A stretch of DNA of 64,000 bases from Haliscomenobacter sp. (GCA_016713275.1 JADJPL010000001.1:434001-498000); one strand, 5' to 3'; positions 28,364 through 38,557 are shown, counted from the first letter of the stretch. The notes: generated by a model from the sequence alone, not told the origin. Numbers and translations are program-made.

Positions 28364-28437
28364 ACATCGTATACAGGATGCGAAGCGGCTAACGAGGGAA
28401 AGCCCTCAACCGCTAAGGGCCGGTAAAGGTCTGAAAA

Positions 28438-28833
28438 CTACAGATTCGGAATCGAAAGTACCTGGCCGACTTTGATCATATCGGGGTCCTTCAGGATATC
28501 GCGATTGGCTTCGAAGATGGCCATGTACTTATTGGCATCATCATAGTACTTTTTGGAAATTTTGCTGAGCGATTCGCCGGAAACAACCTCATGGCGGTGA
28601 AGAACGCTCTCATCTTTAACCTGGATATTGGCTTTGATGTCGGCAGGAGCAGCCGCTTCTTTGTCCAGCCCGTTGATGGCTTTGAATTTGTCCCAGATCA
28701 GATTCCGGAGGTAAGGCGTCTCAACGGCGCCATTGAATACGATAGCGCCATCTTCTTCGTGGAAGTTTTCCATTTCGGCGCCTAATTCCTTGGCCAGGTC
28801 GAGGGCCGATTGATACTTGTCTTTCAGCGACAT
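28438..28833 (-). CDS. BON-like/LysM protein (Kbp/YgaU-like)
   Basis: A 131-residue cytoplasmic protein. Residues 1-75 resemble a BON-type fold (KELGAEMENFHEEDGAIVFNG, then NLIWDKFKAINGL), and 80-131 are a LysM domain (HEVVSGESLSKISKKYYDDA ... MIKVGQVLSIPNL). The layout matches the E. coli potassium-binding protein Kbp (YgaU). No signal peptide is present, so the LysM domain is unlikely to act on peptidoglycan in the periplasm. Potassium binding is inferred from architecture. Confidence 0.82.
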   Translation of the reverse strand: MSLKDKYQSALDLAKELGAEMENFHEEDGAIVFNGAVETPYLRNLIWDKFKAINGLDKEAAAPADIKANIQVKDESVLHRHEVVSGESLSKISKKYYDDANKYMAIFEANRDILKDPDMIKVGQVLSIPNL

Positions 28834-29026
28834 ACTAAAATTGTTTTACAGTTAAAAAATGCAAGGAGCGATTGGCAAATGTGACCAATTCTCCTTTAAG
28901 GGTCAAGGAATCCGGATTAAATAATCATGAAATTCCGTATGCTTTGACTATATACGTATTTAGACGCGAAACGGCTCTGGGGGTCACTCCCATTATTCCT
29001 TCCCTATGTGGATTTCGCCGGGGAAG

Positions 29027-30115
29027 TCAGGAAATTTTGGTCGTATTAATGATATGATCCAGGTATTGGATCAGGTTGCGTTTATCCACCCCCGGGGCGT
29101 GCAGAAATCCGTCGATGAAAATGAGTTCGTTGGTTTTTGGGTTTAAAATCAGGTAGCTGACGAAAGCGCCGCCCATATAATCATTTTCAATTTCCCAAAT
29201 GCCCCGGGCATTCACGGCAAATTGGTTATTTACCTGAACCTGGGAGACATAGACCGGGAGATCATACCCATTGGTCAGCATGTAGGTGCCGGGCAGGCGG
29301 GTGGAAATATATTTCCGGCCAATCGAATCGCGAATAGCAATAATGCCATCCCGGGTAAGCTGGTCCTGGTTTCTGTAGGGGAGCTTTCGAAACATCAGGT
29401 TGGAACTGGTTTCGGTAGTTTCTTTTCGCAGCCAAATCACCTCCCCATCGCTGACCGCCTGGAAAAAATCGCTGGGAATCCGGATTTGGACTCCAATTTT
29501 ATCCTTAACCTCCTGTTCGAGTTTGTAGTTTCTTTTGCCGAGGTAAACGGTAGCGTCGATTTTCGCATTATCATGCTCCCTGACCTTTTTCAAAACAGCG
29601 GGAAAATTTTCTTTCAGGTTGTTCATTAGTTCCTCCCTGTTCCGGCCAAATTGGCAGATTACCATTTGGCCCTGTGCCCACTTGTCCTTTCCAATGATCA
29701 CATTATTTTTTGGGTTTTGGCGGATTTGCTGGATGGCCTGGTCGGTAACCAAAGAGGTCATCATTTTGGTGGCAGCGGAGTTGGGGTCGCTGAGGTCGCC
29801 AACGAAAAGATAGGCGCGAAGCTGCTTGCGCAACAGGTCGGCTTCCAGGTCTTCGGGGGAAAAAAAGCGCAGATCGAGGATGGGCTCAGGCTGGGGCAAG
29901 ATGAGAAACGGAGAGGAATAATAAAACTGGATCGTATCGCCAATGGGGCTTTCCCACATGTCTCTGTCGGCAATGATCGCGAGTTCGTTGATTTCTCCAA
30001 AGGCAATCGGGACAGGCTTTAATTGCTCCCTCATTTCACTGGTACAGCCCCAAAGGGCAAAGCTGGCAAAGAAGAGGGTATATGTTAACAAGCGGTAAAC
30101 AAGTTGGGAAGCCAT
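29027..30115 (-). CDS. DUF4837 lipoprotein
   Basis: A 362-residue Bacteroidota-specific protein. The start MASQLVYRLLTYTLFFASFA leads to a lipobox-like LWGC, so it is probably a lipoprotein. The body has features typical of DUF4837 (VIIGKDKWAQGQMVICQFG, LWGC-distal GAFVSYLILNPKTNELIFID near the end). Function unknown. I prefer the ATG at 30115, just before the signal peptide, over the longer frame to 30169. It is leftward like moxR upstream, but a terminator (30226-30276) separates the two. Confidence 0.85.
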   Translation of the reverse strand: MASQLVYRLLTYTLFFASFALWGCTSEMREQLKPVPIAFGEINELAIIADRDMWESPIGDTIQFYYSSPFLILPQPEPILDLRFFSPEDLEADLLRKQLRAYLFVGDLSDPNSAATKMMTSLVTDQAIQQIRQNPKNNVIIGKDKWAQGQMVICQFGRNREELMNNLKENFPAVLKKVREHDNAKIDATVYLGKRNYKLEQEVKDKIGVQIRIPSDFFQAVSDGEVIWLRKETTETSSNLMFRKLPYRNQDQLTRDGIIAIRDSIGRKYISTRLPGTYMLTNGYDLPVYVSQVQVNNQFAVNARGIWEIENDYMGGAFVSYLILNPKTNELIFIDGFLHAPGVDKRNLIQYLDHIINTTKIS

Positions 30116-30225
30116 GCAAAAAGAAATTTTTATAGGGTGTGATATAATGCGTCGGAAAAAAATCGCCATTTTCCCCTTGGGTAAAGATGCAGGGCCCTAT
30201 CGATTTGGCGTATGGAGATTTGTGT

Positions 30226-30276
30226 AAAAAAGGAGGAACTACCTCAAATCCCAAGGCGGTTCCTCCTTTTGTTTTT
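30226..30276 (-). terminator. Intrinsic terminator downstream of moxR
   Basis: Stem AAAAGGAGGAAC / GTTCCTCCTTTT with an internal loop, flanked by A and T tracts. It lies after the leftward moxR gene and before DUF4837. Confidence 0.65.
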
Positions 30277-30387
30277 ACCTGGCAAACCCAAGCTTGCGGG
30301 GTTGCCTTCTTGACACAGCCTCTGCCCTGCTACCCTCCTAATGGAGACCAGCAACTTGACCTGATGATAGGCGCCTTGGGCACAGGG

Positions 30388-31350
30388 TTATAGCAACGTT
30401 TCAATCAAATGTTCTTCTGTGATTCCTTCGGCTTCGGCTTTGTAATTGCGAACAATCCGGTGGCGGAGTACAAATTTGGCAACGGCCTGAACGTCTTCGA
30501 TGTCCGGTGAATATTTCCCGTTGATGGCCGCGTGGCATTTGGCGCCCAGAACAAGGAATTGAGAAGCCCGGGGGCCTGCTCCCCAGGAAAGGTAGTTGTT
30601 GATCTTTGGGGTAGCCATTCCGGTGTTCGGACGGGTTTTGGTAGCAAGAGCTACCGCATAGCGCAGCACATTGTCGGCAACAGGAATTTTGAGGATCAAA
30701 CTCTGGAAGTAAAGAATCTGGTCTCCGGTAACGACATGCTGAAGATCGTAGCTTTTTATCGCGGTCGTGCCGCGCACAATATCCAGTTCCTCTTCGTAGG
30801 AGGGGTAGTCCAGGGGGATATTGAACATGAAGCGGTCTAATTGCGCTTCGGGCAACGGATAGGTACCCTCTTGCTCGATAGGGTTTTGAGTAGCCAGGAC
30901 GAAAAACGGCTTGGGGAGGATATGTCTCACCCCGCTGACGGTCACCGATTTTTCCTGCATCGCCTCAAGAAGGGCTGCCTGGGTTTTGGGCGGCGTTCGG
31001 TTGATCTCATCGGCGAGAACAATATTGGCAAAAAGCGGTCCTTTATTGAACCGGAAATGGCGGTCCTCATCCAGGATTTCCGACCCGGTGATATCAGAAG
31101 GCATCAGGTCGGGAGTGAACTGTATCCGTTTGAATTCCAGATCGAGAACGTCTGAGATGGTGCTGACTAACAAGGTTTTTGCCAAACCGGGTACCCCCAC
31201 CAGGAGGCTGTGCCCATTGCCAAACAAGGCAATGATTACCCCTTTCACTACATCGTCTTGCCCTACAATGACTTTTGCAATTTCTTTTTTTAGATCCCGG
31301 TAAGCTTGCGCGAGCGCATCTACCGCTTCCACATCGGATTTGTATTGCAT
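30388..31350 (-). CDS. MoxR-family AAA+ ATPase
   Basis: A 320-residue AAA+ protein. Walker A appears as GVPGLAKTLL, Walker B as IVLADEINRTPPKTQAALLE, sensor 1 as FVLATQNPIEQEGTYPLPEAQ, and sensor 2 lies in the C-terminal lid. MoxR ATPases act as chaperones maturing metal- or cofactor-containing partners and often precede DUF58 and VWA-domain genes. Those partners are not adjacent here: the next gene downstream is the unrelated DUF4837. Confidence 0.93.
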   Translation of the reverse strand: MQYKSDVEAVDALAQAYRDLKKEIAKVIVGQDDVVKGVIIALFGNGHSLLVGVPGLAKTLLVSTISDVLDLEFKRIQFTPDLMPSDITGSEILDEDRHFRFNKGPLFANIVLADEINRTPPKTQAALLEAMQEKSVTVSGVRHILPKPFFVLATQNPIEQEGTYPLPEAQLDRFMFNIPLDYPSYEEELDIVRGTTAIKSYDLQHVVTGDQILYFQSLILKIPVADNVLRYAVALATKTRPNTGMATPKINNYLSWGAGPRASQFLVLGAKCHAAINGKYSPDIEDVQAVAKFVLRHRIVRNYKAEAEGITEEHLIETLL

Positions 31351-31510
31351 ATGCTGCTGGTTATCTTTTTTCCTGTTTACTCAAAGGCCCATAAAATTAG
31401 CAAAATCCAAAAGTTAAACGCAGTTAAATAAGGCTTTGTTTCGGGGCTCGGGAAAATATACTGGCAGTGGAGCGGTTTGGGATTCCAAACTTGCTTTTGG
31501 CTGGTATAAT

Positions 31511-32203
31511 CTACGGGCAACTCCAGAGCATGTTGGAAATGGGGTAGGAGGCCAGCGCATACGAAAAGTGCCACCATTCCGTACGGGTGGTTCTGAATCC
31601 GTTGGCTACCATCAGATCCCGGAGCGCTTTTCGGTTGTTCAGCACCTCTGCCGGCAATTTTTGATAATCAATATAGGCCTCTACCCCGAAGTAGTCGAAC
31701 GCGGTTCCCATATCGAGTTCTTTACCGGTTGCCCGTTCGACTACGGTCAGGTCAACGGCTGAGCCCCGGTTGTGCATCGAGCCTTTGCGCGGGTCGGCTA
31801 CATACCTTGGATCGGGGACCTTTTTCCACAAGGCCCATTGAATGGAGTGGGGGCGGTAGCAATCGTACAGCTTGAGCCCAAGTCCTTTTTCCCCCAGTTC
31901 GCGATGCACCTTCAGCAGCGCCTTGGCCACCGCGGGCCTCAAAAAGCACCTGGGGCAGGTATACAACTGTTCTCCAACAAAGTTGTTTCGGGTTGCATAC
32001 CGCAGATCCAGGCGGATTGTGGAGTCCAGGGAAATCAGTTCGGTCCACTGGAGGGTATCGGATTCCGCCGGAGGGCTTTGTTTGGAAATTTGGGTAGTTG
32101 ACGAAATATTTGTTGAATCAGCAGAGGGCTCAGGGGCAAAGAAAACCTCCAGGGCTACAAACGGAAGGATCAGAAAAGAAATATTTATTTGCAAAATATT
32201 CAT
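31511..32203 (-). CDS. D-alanyl-D-alanine dipeptidase (VanX/DdpX type)
   Basis: A 231-residue exported protein: signal peptide (about 1-24), a Ser/Thr-rich linker and an M15D peptidase domain. Zinc ligands sit in SMHNRGSAVDLT and the catalytic EWWHFSY; RLDLRYATRNNF and YDCYRPHSIQWALWK are also characteristic. It hydrolyses free D-Ala-D-Ala, either in wall turnover or as a nutrient. There are no vanH or vanA genes nearby, so a resistance role is unlikely. ATG at 32203 is chosen over a TTG at 32209. Confidence 0.92.
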   Translation of the reverse strand: MNILQINISFLILPFVALEVFFAPEPSADSTNISSTTQISKQSPPAESDTLQWTELISLDSTIRLDLRYATRNNFVGEQLYTCPRCFLRPAVAKALLKVHRELGEKGLGLKLYDCYRPHSIQWALWKKVPDPRYVADPRKGSMHNRGSAVDLTVVERATGKELDMGTAFDYFGVEAYIDYQKLPAEVLNNRKALRDLMVANGFRTTRTEWWHFSYALASYPISNMLWSCP

Positions 32204-32234
32204 TTTCAAAGTTTTAGATTTTGAATAAAGCCAT

Positions 32235-32242
32235 TATTTTTG
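32235..32242 (+). promoter_or_regulatory. -7 element upstream of the GT39 gene
   Basis: TATTTTTG (TAnnTTTG) ends 21 bases before the ATG at 32264. Confidence 0.35.
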
Positions 32243-32256
32243 TGGGCGTTTGAAAA

Positions 32257-32264
32257 CAAAGGTA
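32257..32264 (-). promoter_or_regulatory. -7 element for the dipeptidase gene
   Basis: TACCTTTG on the minus strand, 53 bases upstream of the dipeptidase ATG. It overlaps the first base of the divergent GT39 start, so the two divergent promoters interleave. Confidence 0.35.
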
Positions 32265-33841
32265 TGAAAGCCCTTTTCAAAAATTACGGTCTATTTGTCA
32301 TTCCGCTCCTTTTGCTTCCTGCTGCGTTGCTGACCAACCTGGGGGTCATGACCTTTATTGACGACGAGGCCATTCGCGCCCTGGTCGCTCTGGAAATGGA
32401 TCTTTCGGGCAACTATATTACCCCCACGCTGCACGGCGCGTTTTATTACAACAAGCCCCCTTTGTTTAACTGGATCTTGCTCCTGTTTTTTCACCTTTCG
32501 GGCCAATTTGACGAACTGACGGCCAGACTTCCAACCGTTCTGGCTTTGCTGGGGTATGGACTAACCGTGTTTTGGGTTTTTCGAAAACAATACAACCTTC
32601 AGACGGGTTTTTTGGCGGCGTTCACCTTGATTACCTGCGGCCGCATCCTGTTCTGGGATTCCATGCTTGCCTTGATCGATATTACCTTTAGCTGGGTGAC
32701 GTTTTCTTTGTTCTTTGCGGTCTATTATTTTTTTTCCAGGCAACGATGGTGGGCTTTATTCGTGGTTTCCTATCTTCTGACGGCCGTTGGATTTTTGCTG
32801 AAGGGGTTGCCGGCAGGCGTTTTTCAGGGGATTACCTTGCTGGCTTATTTTTCTTACCGCGGTTCCTTCAAGAAGTTAATCTCCTTGCAACACGCTGCGG
32901 GCATCGCCGTTTTCGCTCTGCTGATTGGCGCCTATTATTGGGTCTACCTTCAATACAACGACCTGGATACGGTGTTTGCTACCCTTTTCCGGGAGTCCTC
33001 CAAACGGACGGTTGTGGACCACGGCTTGGGACGCACCATCCTGCATCTGTTTACCTTTCCCTTTGAAATGGTATACCATTTTATGCCCTGGTCGCTTCTG
33101 GCGGTTTACTTTTTAAACCGGAATGCAGTACGGCTTGTCCGGGAGGACCGGTTCCTGGAGTTTCTTGCAGTGGCTTTTTTTTCCAATATTCTGATTTACT
33201 GGAGTTCGCCGGGGATTTTTCCAAGGTACTTGCTGATGTTTGTTCCTTTGGTCTTTGGGATTGCCTTGAGGTTGCACGAATGGCATGAACGGAGGGAGAG
33301 CTGGCATTTCCGGTTTGTTCAGGGCGCTTTCCTTGTTCTTGTAATTGCTATTGCGTTGGGAAGCTGGGCGCCTTTGTTTATAGAGCGCCTCAGCGTCGTC
33401 CCCTACCGGACTCCTGTTGTGCTGTCCCTGGGATTGGCTATGGTGGGTCTGCTCATTTGGTTGCTTCCAAAGCCGGAACGCCGCTTGCCGGGCATGGTAA
33501 TCGCCCTGTTACTTTTTCGGATCGGGTTTAACTGGTTTGTAATCCCGGACCGCAATCGGCACGATTATGGGGATTCGTGCCGGGAAAGCTCAAAGGAAGT
33601 TGGCAGAAACTATCGGGAAGAAAAAATGTACGTTTACCGGAATACGGATATGCAGCCTACCAACTCTTTTTATCTGACGAGGGAACGGGGCGCCATCATT
33701 CCGCGCCGGTGGGGCAATTACGACAAAAATGCCTTGCACCTCATCGACCCGGTGGAATATCCCAAGGTTTCCTATGAAAAAGTCGATAAGATCTATGTTC
33801 GCCATGGCCGGGTCATTTTTGATCTGGCTCGTTTACAATAA
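32264..33841 (+). CDS. ArnT/PMT-like GT39-family glycosyltransferase
   Basis: A 525-residue membrane protein with about 11-12 helices. The first periplasmic loop holds the acidic motif FIDDEAIRALVALEM, followed by YYNKPPLFNWILLLFF, both hallmarks of the ArnT/PMT GT-C fold. Such enzymes move a sugar from a polyprenyl-phosphate donor to lipid A, protein or another glycan. The next gene encodes a GT2 enzyme of the type that makes polyprenyl-phosphate sugars, so the pair may form donor and use it. The acceptor is unknown. Confidence 0.88.
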   Translation: MKALFKNYGLFVIPLLLLPAALLTNLGVMTFIDDEAIRALVALEMDLSGNYITPTLHGAFYYNKPPLFNWILLLFFHLSGQFDELTARLPTVLALLGYGLTVFWVFRKQYNLQTGFLAAFTLITCGRILFWDSMLALIDITFSWVTFSLFFAVYYFFSRQRWWALFVVSYLLTAVGFLLKGLPAGVFQGITLLAYFSYRGSFKKLISLQHAAGIAVFALLIGAYYWVYLQYNDLDTVFATLFRESSKRTVVDHGLGRTILHLFTFPFEMVYHFMPWSLLAVYFLNRNAVRLVREDRFLEFLAVAFFSNILIYWSSPGIFPRYLLMFVPLVFGIALRLHEWHERRESWHFRFVQGAFLVLVIAIALGSWAPLFIERLSVVPYRTPVVLSLGLAMVGLLIWLLPKPERRLPGMVIALLLFRIGFNWFVIPDRNRHDYGDSCRESSKEVGRNYREEKMYVYRNTDMQPTNSFYLTRERGAIIPRRWGNYDKNALHLIDPVEYPKVSYEKVDKIYVRHGRVIFDLARLQ

Positions 33842-33855
33842 GATGAATTACGCCT

Positions 33856-34797
33856 ATGTTTCTGGAATTATCCGTCGTCGTAACGGTTTACAACGAGGAA
33901 GAAAATATTCGCCCGCTGGTTCAGCGCATTTCGGATGCCTTGGAAGGGTATGCCTATGAAATGGTTTATGTGGATGATGGGTCAAAAGATGGCACACTGA
34001 GGGAACTTAAAAATCTGCGGCATCCCCGGCTGAAGATTATTGAGCTCAAAAAGAACTACGGGCAAAGCCTTGCTCTCATGGCAGGGATTGATCATGCGGA
34101 GGGCGAGTTCATTGCCACCATGGATGGCGACCTTCAAAACGATCCCACGGATATTCCGGAGATGCTTCGGGTTGCCAGGGAAGGGGGATGGGATATGGTG
34201 GCCGGAAACCGGGCTAACCGACAAGACGGATTTATTTTGCGTAAACTTCCAAGCCGTATCGCCAATTACATCATTCGGAATTCATCCGGAGTGCAGTTGA
34301 AAGACTATGGCTGCGCATTGAAAGTGCTTCGGGCCGACTTGGCCAAGGACCTGGGGCTTTATGGGGAGCTGCACCGCTTTATTCCCGTTCTGGCGCATTT
34401 GGAGGGAGGTAAGATAACGCAGGTGGATGTCAAGCACCATCCCCGGCAGTTTGGAAAATCCAAGTACGGCCTTAGCCGGACCTTTAAGGTGGTGAGCGAT
34501 TTGCTCCTGATGTTGTTCTTCAAAAGATACATGCAAAAACCCATGCATTTATTTGGCAATAGCGGGCTTTTGCTTCTTGCGCTTGGTCTTTTAATCAATG
34601 GGTACCTTTTGGTCCTGAAGATTTTGGGTCAAGATATTTGGGGGAGGCCATTGCTCCTCCTTGGAATGATCTTGCTGCTTTCGGGGATCCAGTTTATTAC
34701 GATCGGTATTACTGTGGAGATCCAGATGCGCACCTACTTTGAATCCCAGCAAAAAAAGCCGTATAAAATCCGCAATCTGATCAAACCGGGAGAATAG
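33856..34797 (+). CDS. GT2 glycosyltransferase, polyprenyl-phosphate sugar synthase type
   Basis: A 313-residue DPM1/GtrB-like enzyme. The GT-A domain has VVVTVYNEEENIRPLV, MVYVDDGSKDGTL and the metal-binding MDGDLQNDPTDIPEM; ALKVLRADLAK and GKSKYGLSRTFKV follow. Two C-terminal helices (about 235-255 and 268-290) anchor it in the inner membrane. It probably transfers a sugar from a nucleotide donor to undecaprenyl phosphate. It begins 14 bp after the GT39 gene, and the two are likely co-transcribed. Confidence 0.9.
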   Translation: MFLELSVVVTVYNEEENIRPLVQRISDALEGYAYEMVYVDDGSKDGTLRELKNLRHPRLKIIELKKNYGQSLALMAGIDHAEGEFIATMDGDLQNDPTDIPEMLRVAREGGWDMVAGNRANRQDGFILRKLPSRIANYIIRNSSGVQLKDYGCALKVLRADLAKDLGLYGELHRFIPVLAHLEGGKITQVDVKHHPRQFGKSKYGLSRTFKVVSDLLLMLFFKRYMQKPMHLFGNSGLLLLALGLLINGYLLVLKILGQDIWGRPLLLLGMILLLSGIQFITIGITVEIQMRTYFESQQKKPYKIRNLIKPGE

Positions 34798-34839
34798 GTA
34801 TCTTGGAATATTATTTCACGATTTACCGGTTCTGTTCTT

Positions 34840-36160
34840 ATGTCAAAGCGCATTTCCTTTCAAAAAGGGCTGTCCAGCATCCTGTTCTGGTCGGTCATTT
34901 CGGCGGCTTTTATTGGTCCGGGAACCGTCACGACGACATCCAGGGCGGGAGCGTTATTCCAGGGGCAATTATTGTGGGCCCTGACCTTTAGCACCTTTGC
35001 GACTATTTTGCTTCAGGAAACATCGGCGAGGCTGACGATTGCTTCAGGAAAAAACCTGGGCGAGATCATTGCGCTTCAATATGCAGGGAAAAAAGGAAAA
35101 GGCATCCATTGGGGTATTTTTCTGGCTTTGGCTTTTGGTTGCGCTGCATACGAAGCCGGGAATTTATTAGGAGCGTTATCCGGGCTTGGGTTTTTAACCT
35201 CTTTGCCCCGGCCGTTGATCACGTTGGTCTTGGGCATTCTGTGTGCCGGGCTACTATGGACGGGTAACTACCGGTTGATTGCCCGGTTGCTTGGACTCCT
35301 GGTAGCTTTTATGGGGGCCACGTTTCTATATGTCGCTTTTTTTTCTCCGATAACGCCTGCCCAACTAGTAAGCGGTGCGCTTATTCCCCATTTCCCGAAA
35401 GGGTCGGCTTTACTGGTTATCGGACTCATCGGAACGACGATCGTTCCGTACAATCTTTTCCTTGGCTCCGGAATTGGGGTAGGGCAGGATATCCGGGAAA
35501 TGCGCCTTGGCATAGCCCTGGCTGTTTTGATCGGGGGATTGATCTCCGGGGGTATTCTGCTGGCTGGACTACAAATTGAGGGCGCCTATTCTTTTGAAAA
35601 TCTCTCCCGGGCATTGATCTCAAAAATTGGGAGGTTGGGGGACGGCGCTGTTTGGGCTGGGTTTATTTGCAGCAGGGTTGAGCTCGGCGATAACCGCTCC
35701 TTTGGCAGCGGCAGTGGCGGGCTCCAGTTTGTTGGGCGCTGGAAATAAAGAAGCCTGGAGGCCGGGTTCAAAAAATTTCCGCCTGGTATGGGGAACGGTT
35801 TTGGGCATAGGCGTTCTTTTTGGCATGCTCAACTTTCGACCGATTCCGGTGATCATTTTAGCCCAGGCGCTCAATGGGTTACTCCTGCCTTTTATGGCTA
35901 TTTTTTTGCTTTTTGCCGCAAACGACCGAACCCTCCTTGGCGCTTATGCCAATGGTTTTTGGGCAAATCTTTTTACGCTGTTTATTGTAGGCGTTACTAC
36001 CCTGCTGGGGCTGCATAATATCCGGTTGGCGTTGGATTCCGTTTTTCACCTGTTTGAGGAAGGCGCCCTCTTTCCGGTTTTCGCTACTGCCTGCTTATCG
36101 GCCGTCCTGATGATCGTTCTTGGGTTTCGGGTTTTTGGGAAAGAAAAAGCCAGCCGGTAA
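34840..36160 (+). CDS. Nramp-family-like metal transporter (frame interrupted)
   Basis: About 440 residues and 11 helices when joined. The N-terminal frame runs to SRALISKIGRLG and the second continues ALFGLGLFAAGLSSAITAPL; removing one G from the run at 35637-35641 joins them. TM1 reads IGPGTVTTTSRAG where canonical Nramp has DPGN, and TM6 reads IVPYNLFLGSG in place of MPHN, so the standard manganese ligands are missing. GPGTVT-type homologues are common in Bacteroidota and may carry a different ion, or magnesium. Overlap with the downstream terminator is at the very end. Confidence 0.82.
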
Positions 36161-36188
36161 CCGAAGGCGCCCGCTGGCTTTAGTCCTT
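36146..36188. terminator. Bidirectional terminator between the Nramp-like and AOS genes
   Basis: Arms AAAGCCAGC (36146-36154) and GCTGGCTTT (36173-36181) with an 18-base loop, then a T tract at 36186 onward; the left arm overlaps the end of the Nramp-like reading frame. Confidence 0.65.
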
Positions 36189-36219
36189 TTTTTATAGCAG
36201 AAACAAATCAGAAAGGAGA

Positions 36220-37461
36220 TCAGGCAATAACCTCCATTTCTTTCTGGTATGCTCCCGACTCGAGTTTTGACTTGATGGCTTTGAAGGCGTCTACCGTCAG
36301 GCGAATATCTTCTTCGGTGTGATCGGCAGGTGGGGATCAGGCGAAGCAGCATCATCCCTTTTGGAATAACAGGGTACACCACGATAGAGCAGAAGATGTT
36401 GTATACCTCCCGCAGATCTTGCACCAAATGCGTAGATTCCTCAATAGAGCAGTGCATGAATACCGGGGTAACGCAGCTATTCGTGTGCCCGAGATCGAAG
36501 CCGGCGTCTTTCAGCCCACCCTGAAGGAGCTCAACATTGTGCCATAATTTGTGACGCAGCTCAGGTTTGGTGCGAAGTAGCTCCAGTCGCTTCAGGTTGC
36601 CGATAACCAGGGGCATGGGCAGCGATTTGGCAAAGATCTGGGAGCGTGTGTTGTAGCGCAAAAAGTCGATAATCTCCTTATCGCCTGCAATGAAAGCGCC
36701 AATGCTTGCCATGGACTTTGCGAAGGTGCTGAAGTAGAGATCGATTTGGTCCTGACAGCCTTGTTCTTCGCCAGCGCCAGCGCCCGTTGGGCCAAGCATA
36801 CCAAACCCATGGGCGTCGTCTACCAAAAGGCGGAAGTTGAACTCACTCTTCAGCGCGGCAATCTCTTTGAGAATTCCCTGTTCCCCGCGCATACCAAATA
36901 CACCTTCCGTAATGACCAGAATGCCGCCTCCGGTTTCCTCGGCAGCTTTGGTCGCTTTTTCTAATTGCTTCCGAACGCTTTCGATGTTGTTATGCTCAAA
37001 CGGAAAGCGTTTTCCGAGATGCATGCGGATACCGTCGTAAATACAAGCGTGGTTGTCTTTATCATAAACCACCACATCGTGGCGGTCGAGCAACGCGTCA
37101 ATCACCGACATGATCCCCTGATACCCATAATTGAGGAGCATCCCCGTATCTTTCTGAACAAAATGGGCCAGTTCGGTTTCCAACTGTTCGTGGTATTTTG
37201 ATTCTCCCGACATCATGCGCGCACCCATGGGGTATGCTAATCCCCACTTAGCCGCTGCTTCCGCATCTACCTGGCGAACTTCGGGGTGATTGGCCAATCC
37301 CAGGTAGTTGTTGATGCTCCAAACGATGCGCTCTTTTCCCTGGAACATCATCCGGCTACCTAGTTCGCCTTCCAACTTGGGAAATGTAAAGTACCCATGA
37401 CTTACTTTTTGGTACTGACCTAACGGCCCCCGGTCACTAAGACGTTTTTCAAAAATATCCA
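36220..37461 (-). CDS. Alpha-oxoamine synthase-family PLP enzyme (SPT/cysteate acyltransferase-like; frame interrupted)
   Basis: About 413 residues of the family that includes BioF, KBL and serine palmitoyltransferase. WSINNYLGLANHPEV, NYGYQGIMSVIDALLDRHD, LLVDDAHGFGMLGPTG and STFAKSMASIGAFIAG (PLP lysine) are in order. A single extra base near 36328 shifts the C-terminus; without it the protein ends LIPTADHTEEDIRLTVDAFK and so on to the stop at 36220. Such enzymes condense an acyl thioester with an amino acid. In this phylum serine (sphingolipids) or cysteate (capnine-type sulfonolipids) are the likely substrates, and sequence alone does not choose between them. Confidence 0.85.
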
Positions 37462-37496
37462 TTGCCTGTTTTTTTGATGATCTCAATATCAGGAGA

Positions 37497-37504
37497 CAAA
37501 ATTA
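37497..37504 (-). promoter_or_regulatory. -7 element for the AOS-family gene
   Basis: TAATTTTG on the minus strand matches TAnnTTTG, 36 bases upstream of the ATG at 37461. Confidence 0.4.
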
Positions 37505-37537
37505 CCTCAAATTCTCGATTTTCCCAGAGCCTGTTTT

Positions 37538-38557
37538 TCACTCTCTGATTTGTTTTGGACCCGACCCAATCTCGTCTTGTATCCAGAAACCATCTTCGCA
37601 ATAAGCCGTCAATTCAGTTCGAATGAACGACTGGATTTCTTCCCTGCATTCATCGGGATATAAGAGATGGAGGTTGGGGCCGGCATCCAGGGTAAAGTAA
37701 AGAGGTAATCGGGTGTCCGAGCGGTATTGGCGTATTCGCTCAATTAAGGCAAGCGAATGGGGTTGCATTAAAATAAAGGGAGGACTGGACGCCATCATTA
37801 GTGCATGGAGGGTGAGGGCTTCCGACTCGGCGATCTGGCCAAAGATTTCGACATCCCCTATTTCGAGGGCGCCGGCCAGGGCCGACGTATGGTCGTGCGC
37901 TTGTTGATAGCGGCTGGAGGCGTAAGGATTTCCTTCCATCAGTTGGTGGCCAACCCGGCTGGATACGGGTTTTTCTTTTTTACTGACAATGAGAATATCG
38001 TCGTGGAAACCCTGAAACACAGGGTGAAGCGTTTGGCCTATCGGAATGGCAAATTCATCAGAGGCTTTGGGAAATGAAGGGCTTTGCCCCCAAAGGGCTG
38101 CATAAGGATAAACCGACCGGCAAGCGCTCCCAGATCCTAATCGGGCAAAAAAGGACGCTTTCTGGAAAAAAGCGCTTTCATCCGCAAGGGTTCCAAATAA
38201 TTCCCGCTCCAGGCTGCATAGGCATAAAGCGAGCGCGCTCATACTGGAAGCAGAGGAGGCAATTCCGGCGGAATGGGGAAATGTATTTTTGCTATCTATC
38301 TGAATATCAAGTTGTTCTAAAAATGGAAACGCCCAAAGATTCTGCTCGAAAAACTGTTCGATCTTCTGAGAGAAGGCGGGCCTCGGCGACCCTTCGAACG
38401 TGAATCGAAGAGCGATGCCTTTGGTTTTCTCTTTGGGCTGGTAGCGAAGGATCGTATCTGTTACGGCGCTCTGCAGGGTAAAGCTGATCGACGGGTTTCT
38501 GGGTAATTGTTTTCGGACGAATGGGATCGCGCGTTTCCCGAGTAGAAAACGCGCGAT
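37538..38557 (-). pseudogene. mvaD: Diphosphomevalonate decarboxylase, N-terminus disrupted
   Basis: GHMP-family enzyme making isopentenyl diphosphate. From about 38514 down the match is excellent: QLPRNPSISFTLQSAV, FPHSAGIASSASSMSALALC (phosphate loop), ARLGSGSACRSVYP, FHDDILIVSKKEKPVSS and LDAGPNLHLLYPDE. Upstream the usual SNIALxKYWGK segment is absent in every frame and no ATG, GTG or TTG precedes the homologous part; an in-frame TAA is at 38558-38560. An inverted repeat (ATCGCGCGTTT and its complement, 38525-38557) sits at the break. The gene is either truly truncated or the assembly is wrong here; the enzyme would normally be essential if the mevalonate route is used. Confidence 0.75.

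Noticed and set aside
31511..32203. D-Ala-D-Ala dipeptidase as vancomycin resistance
   Set aside because: No vanH, vanA or vanRS genes nearby; such dipeptidases are common in wall turnover.
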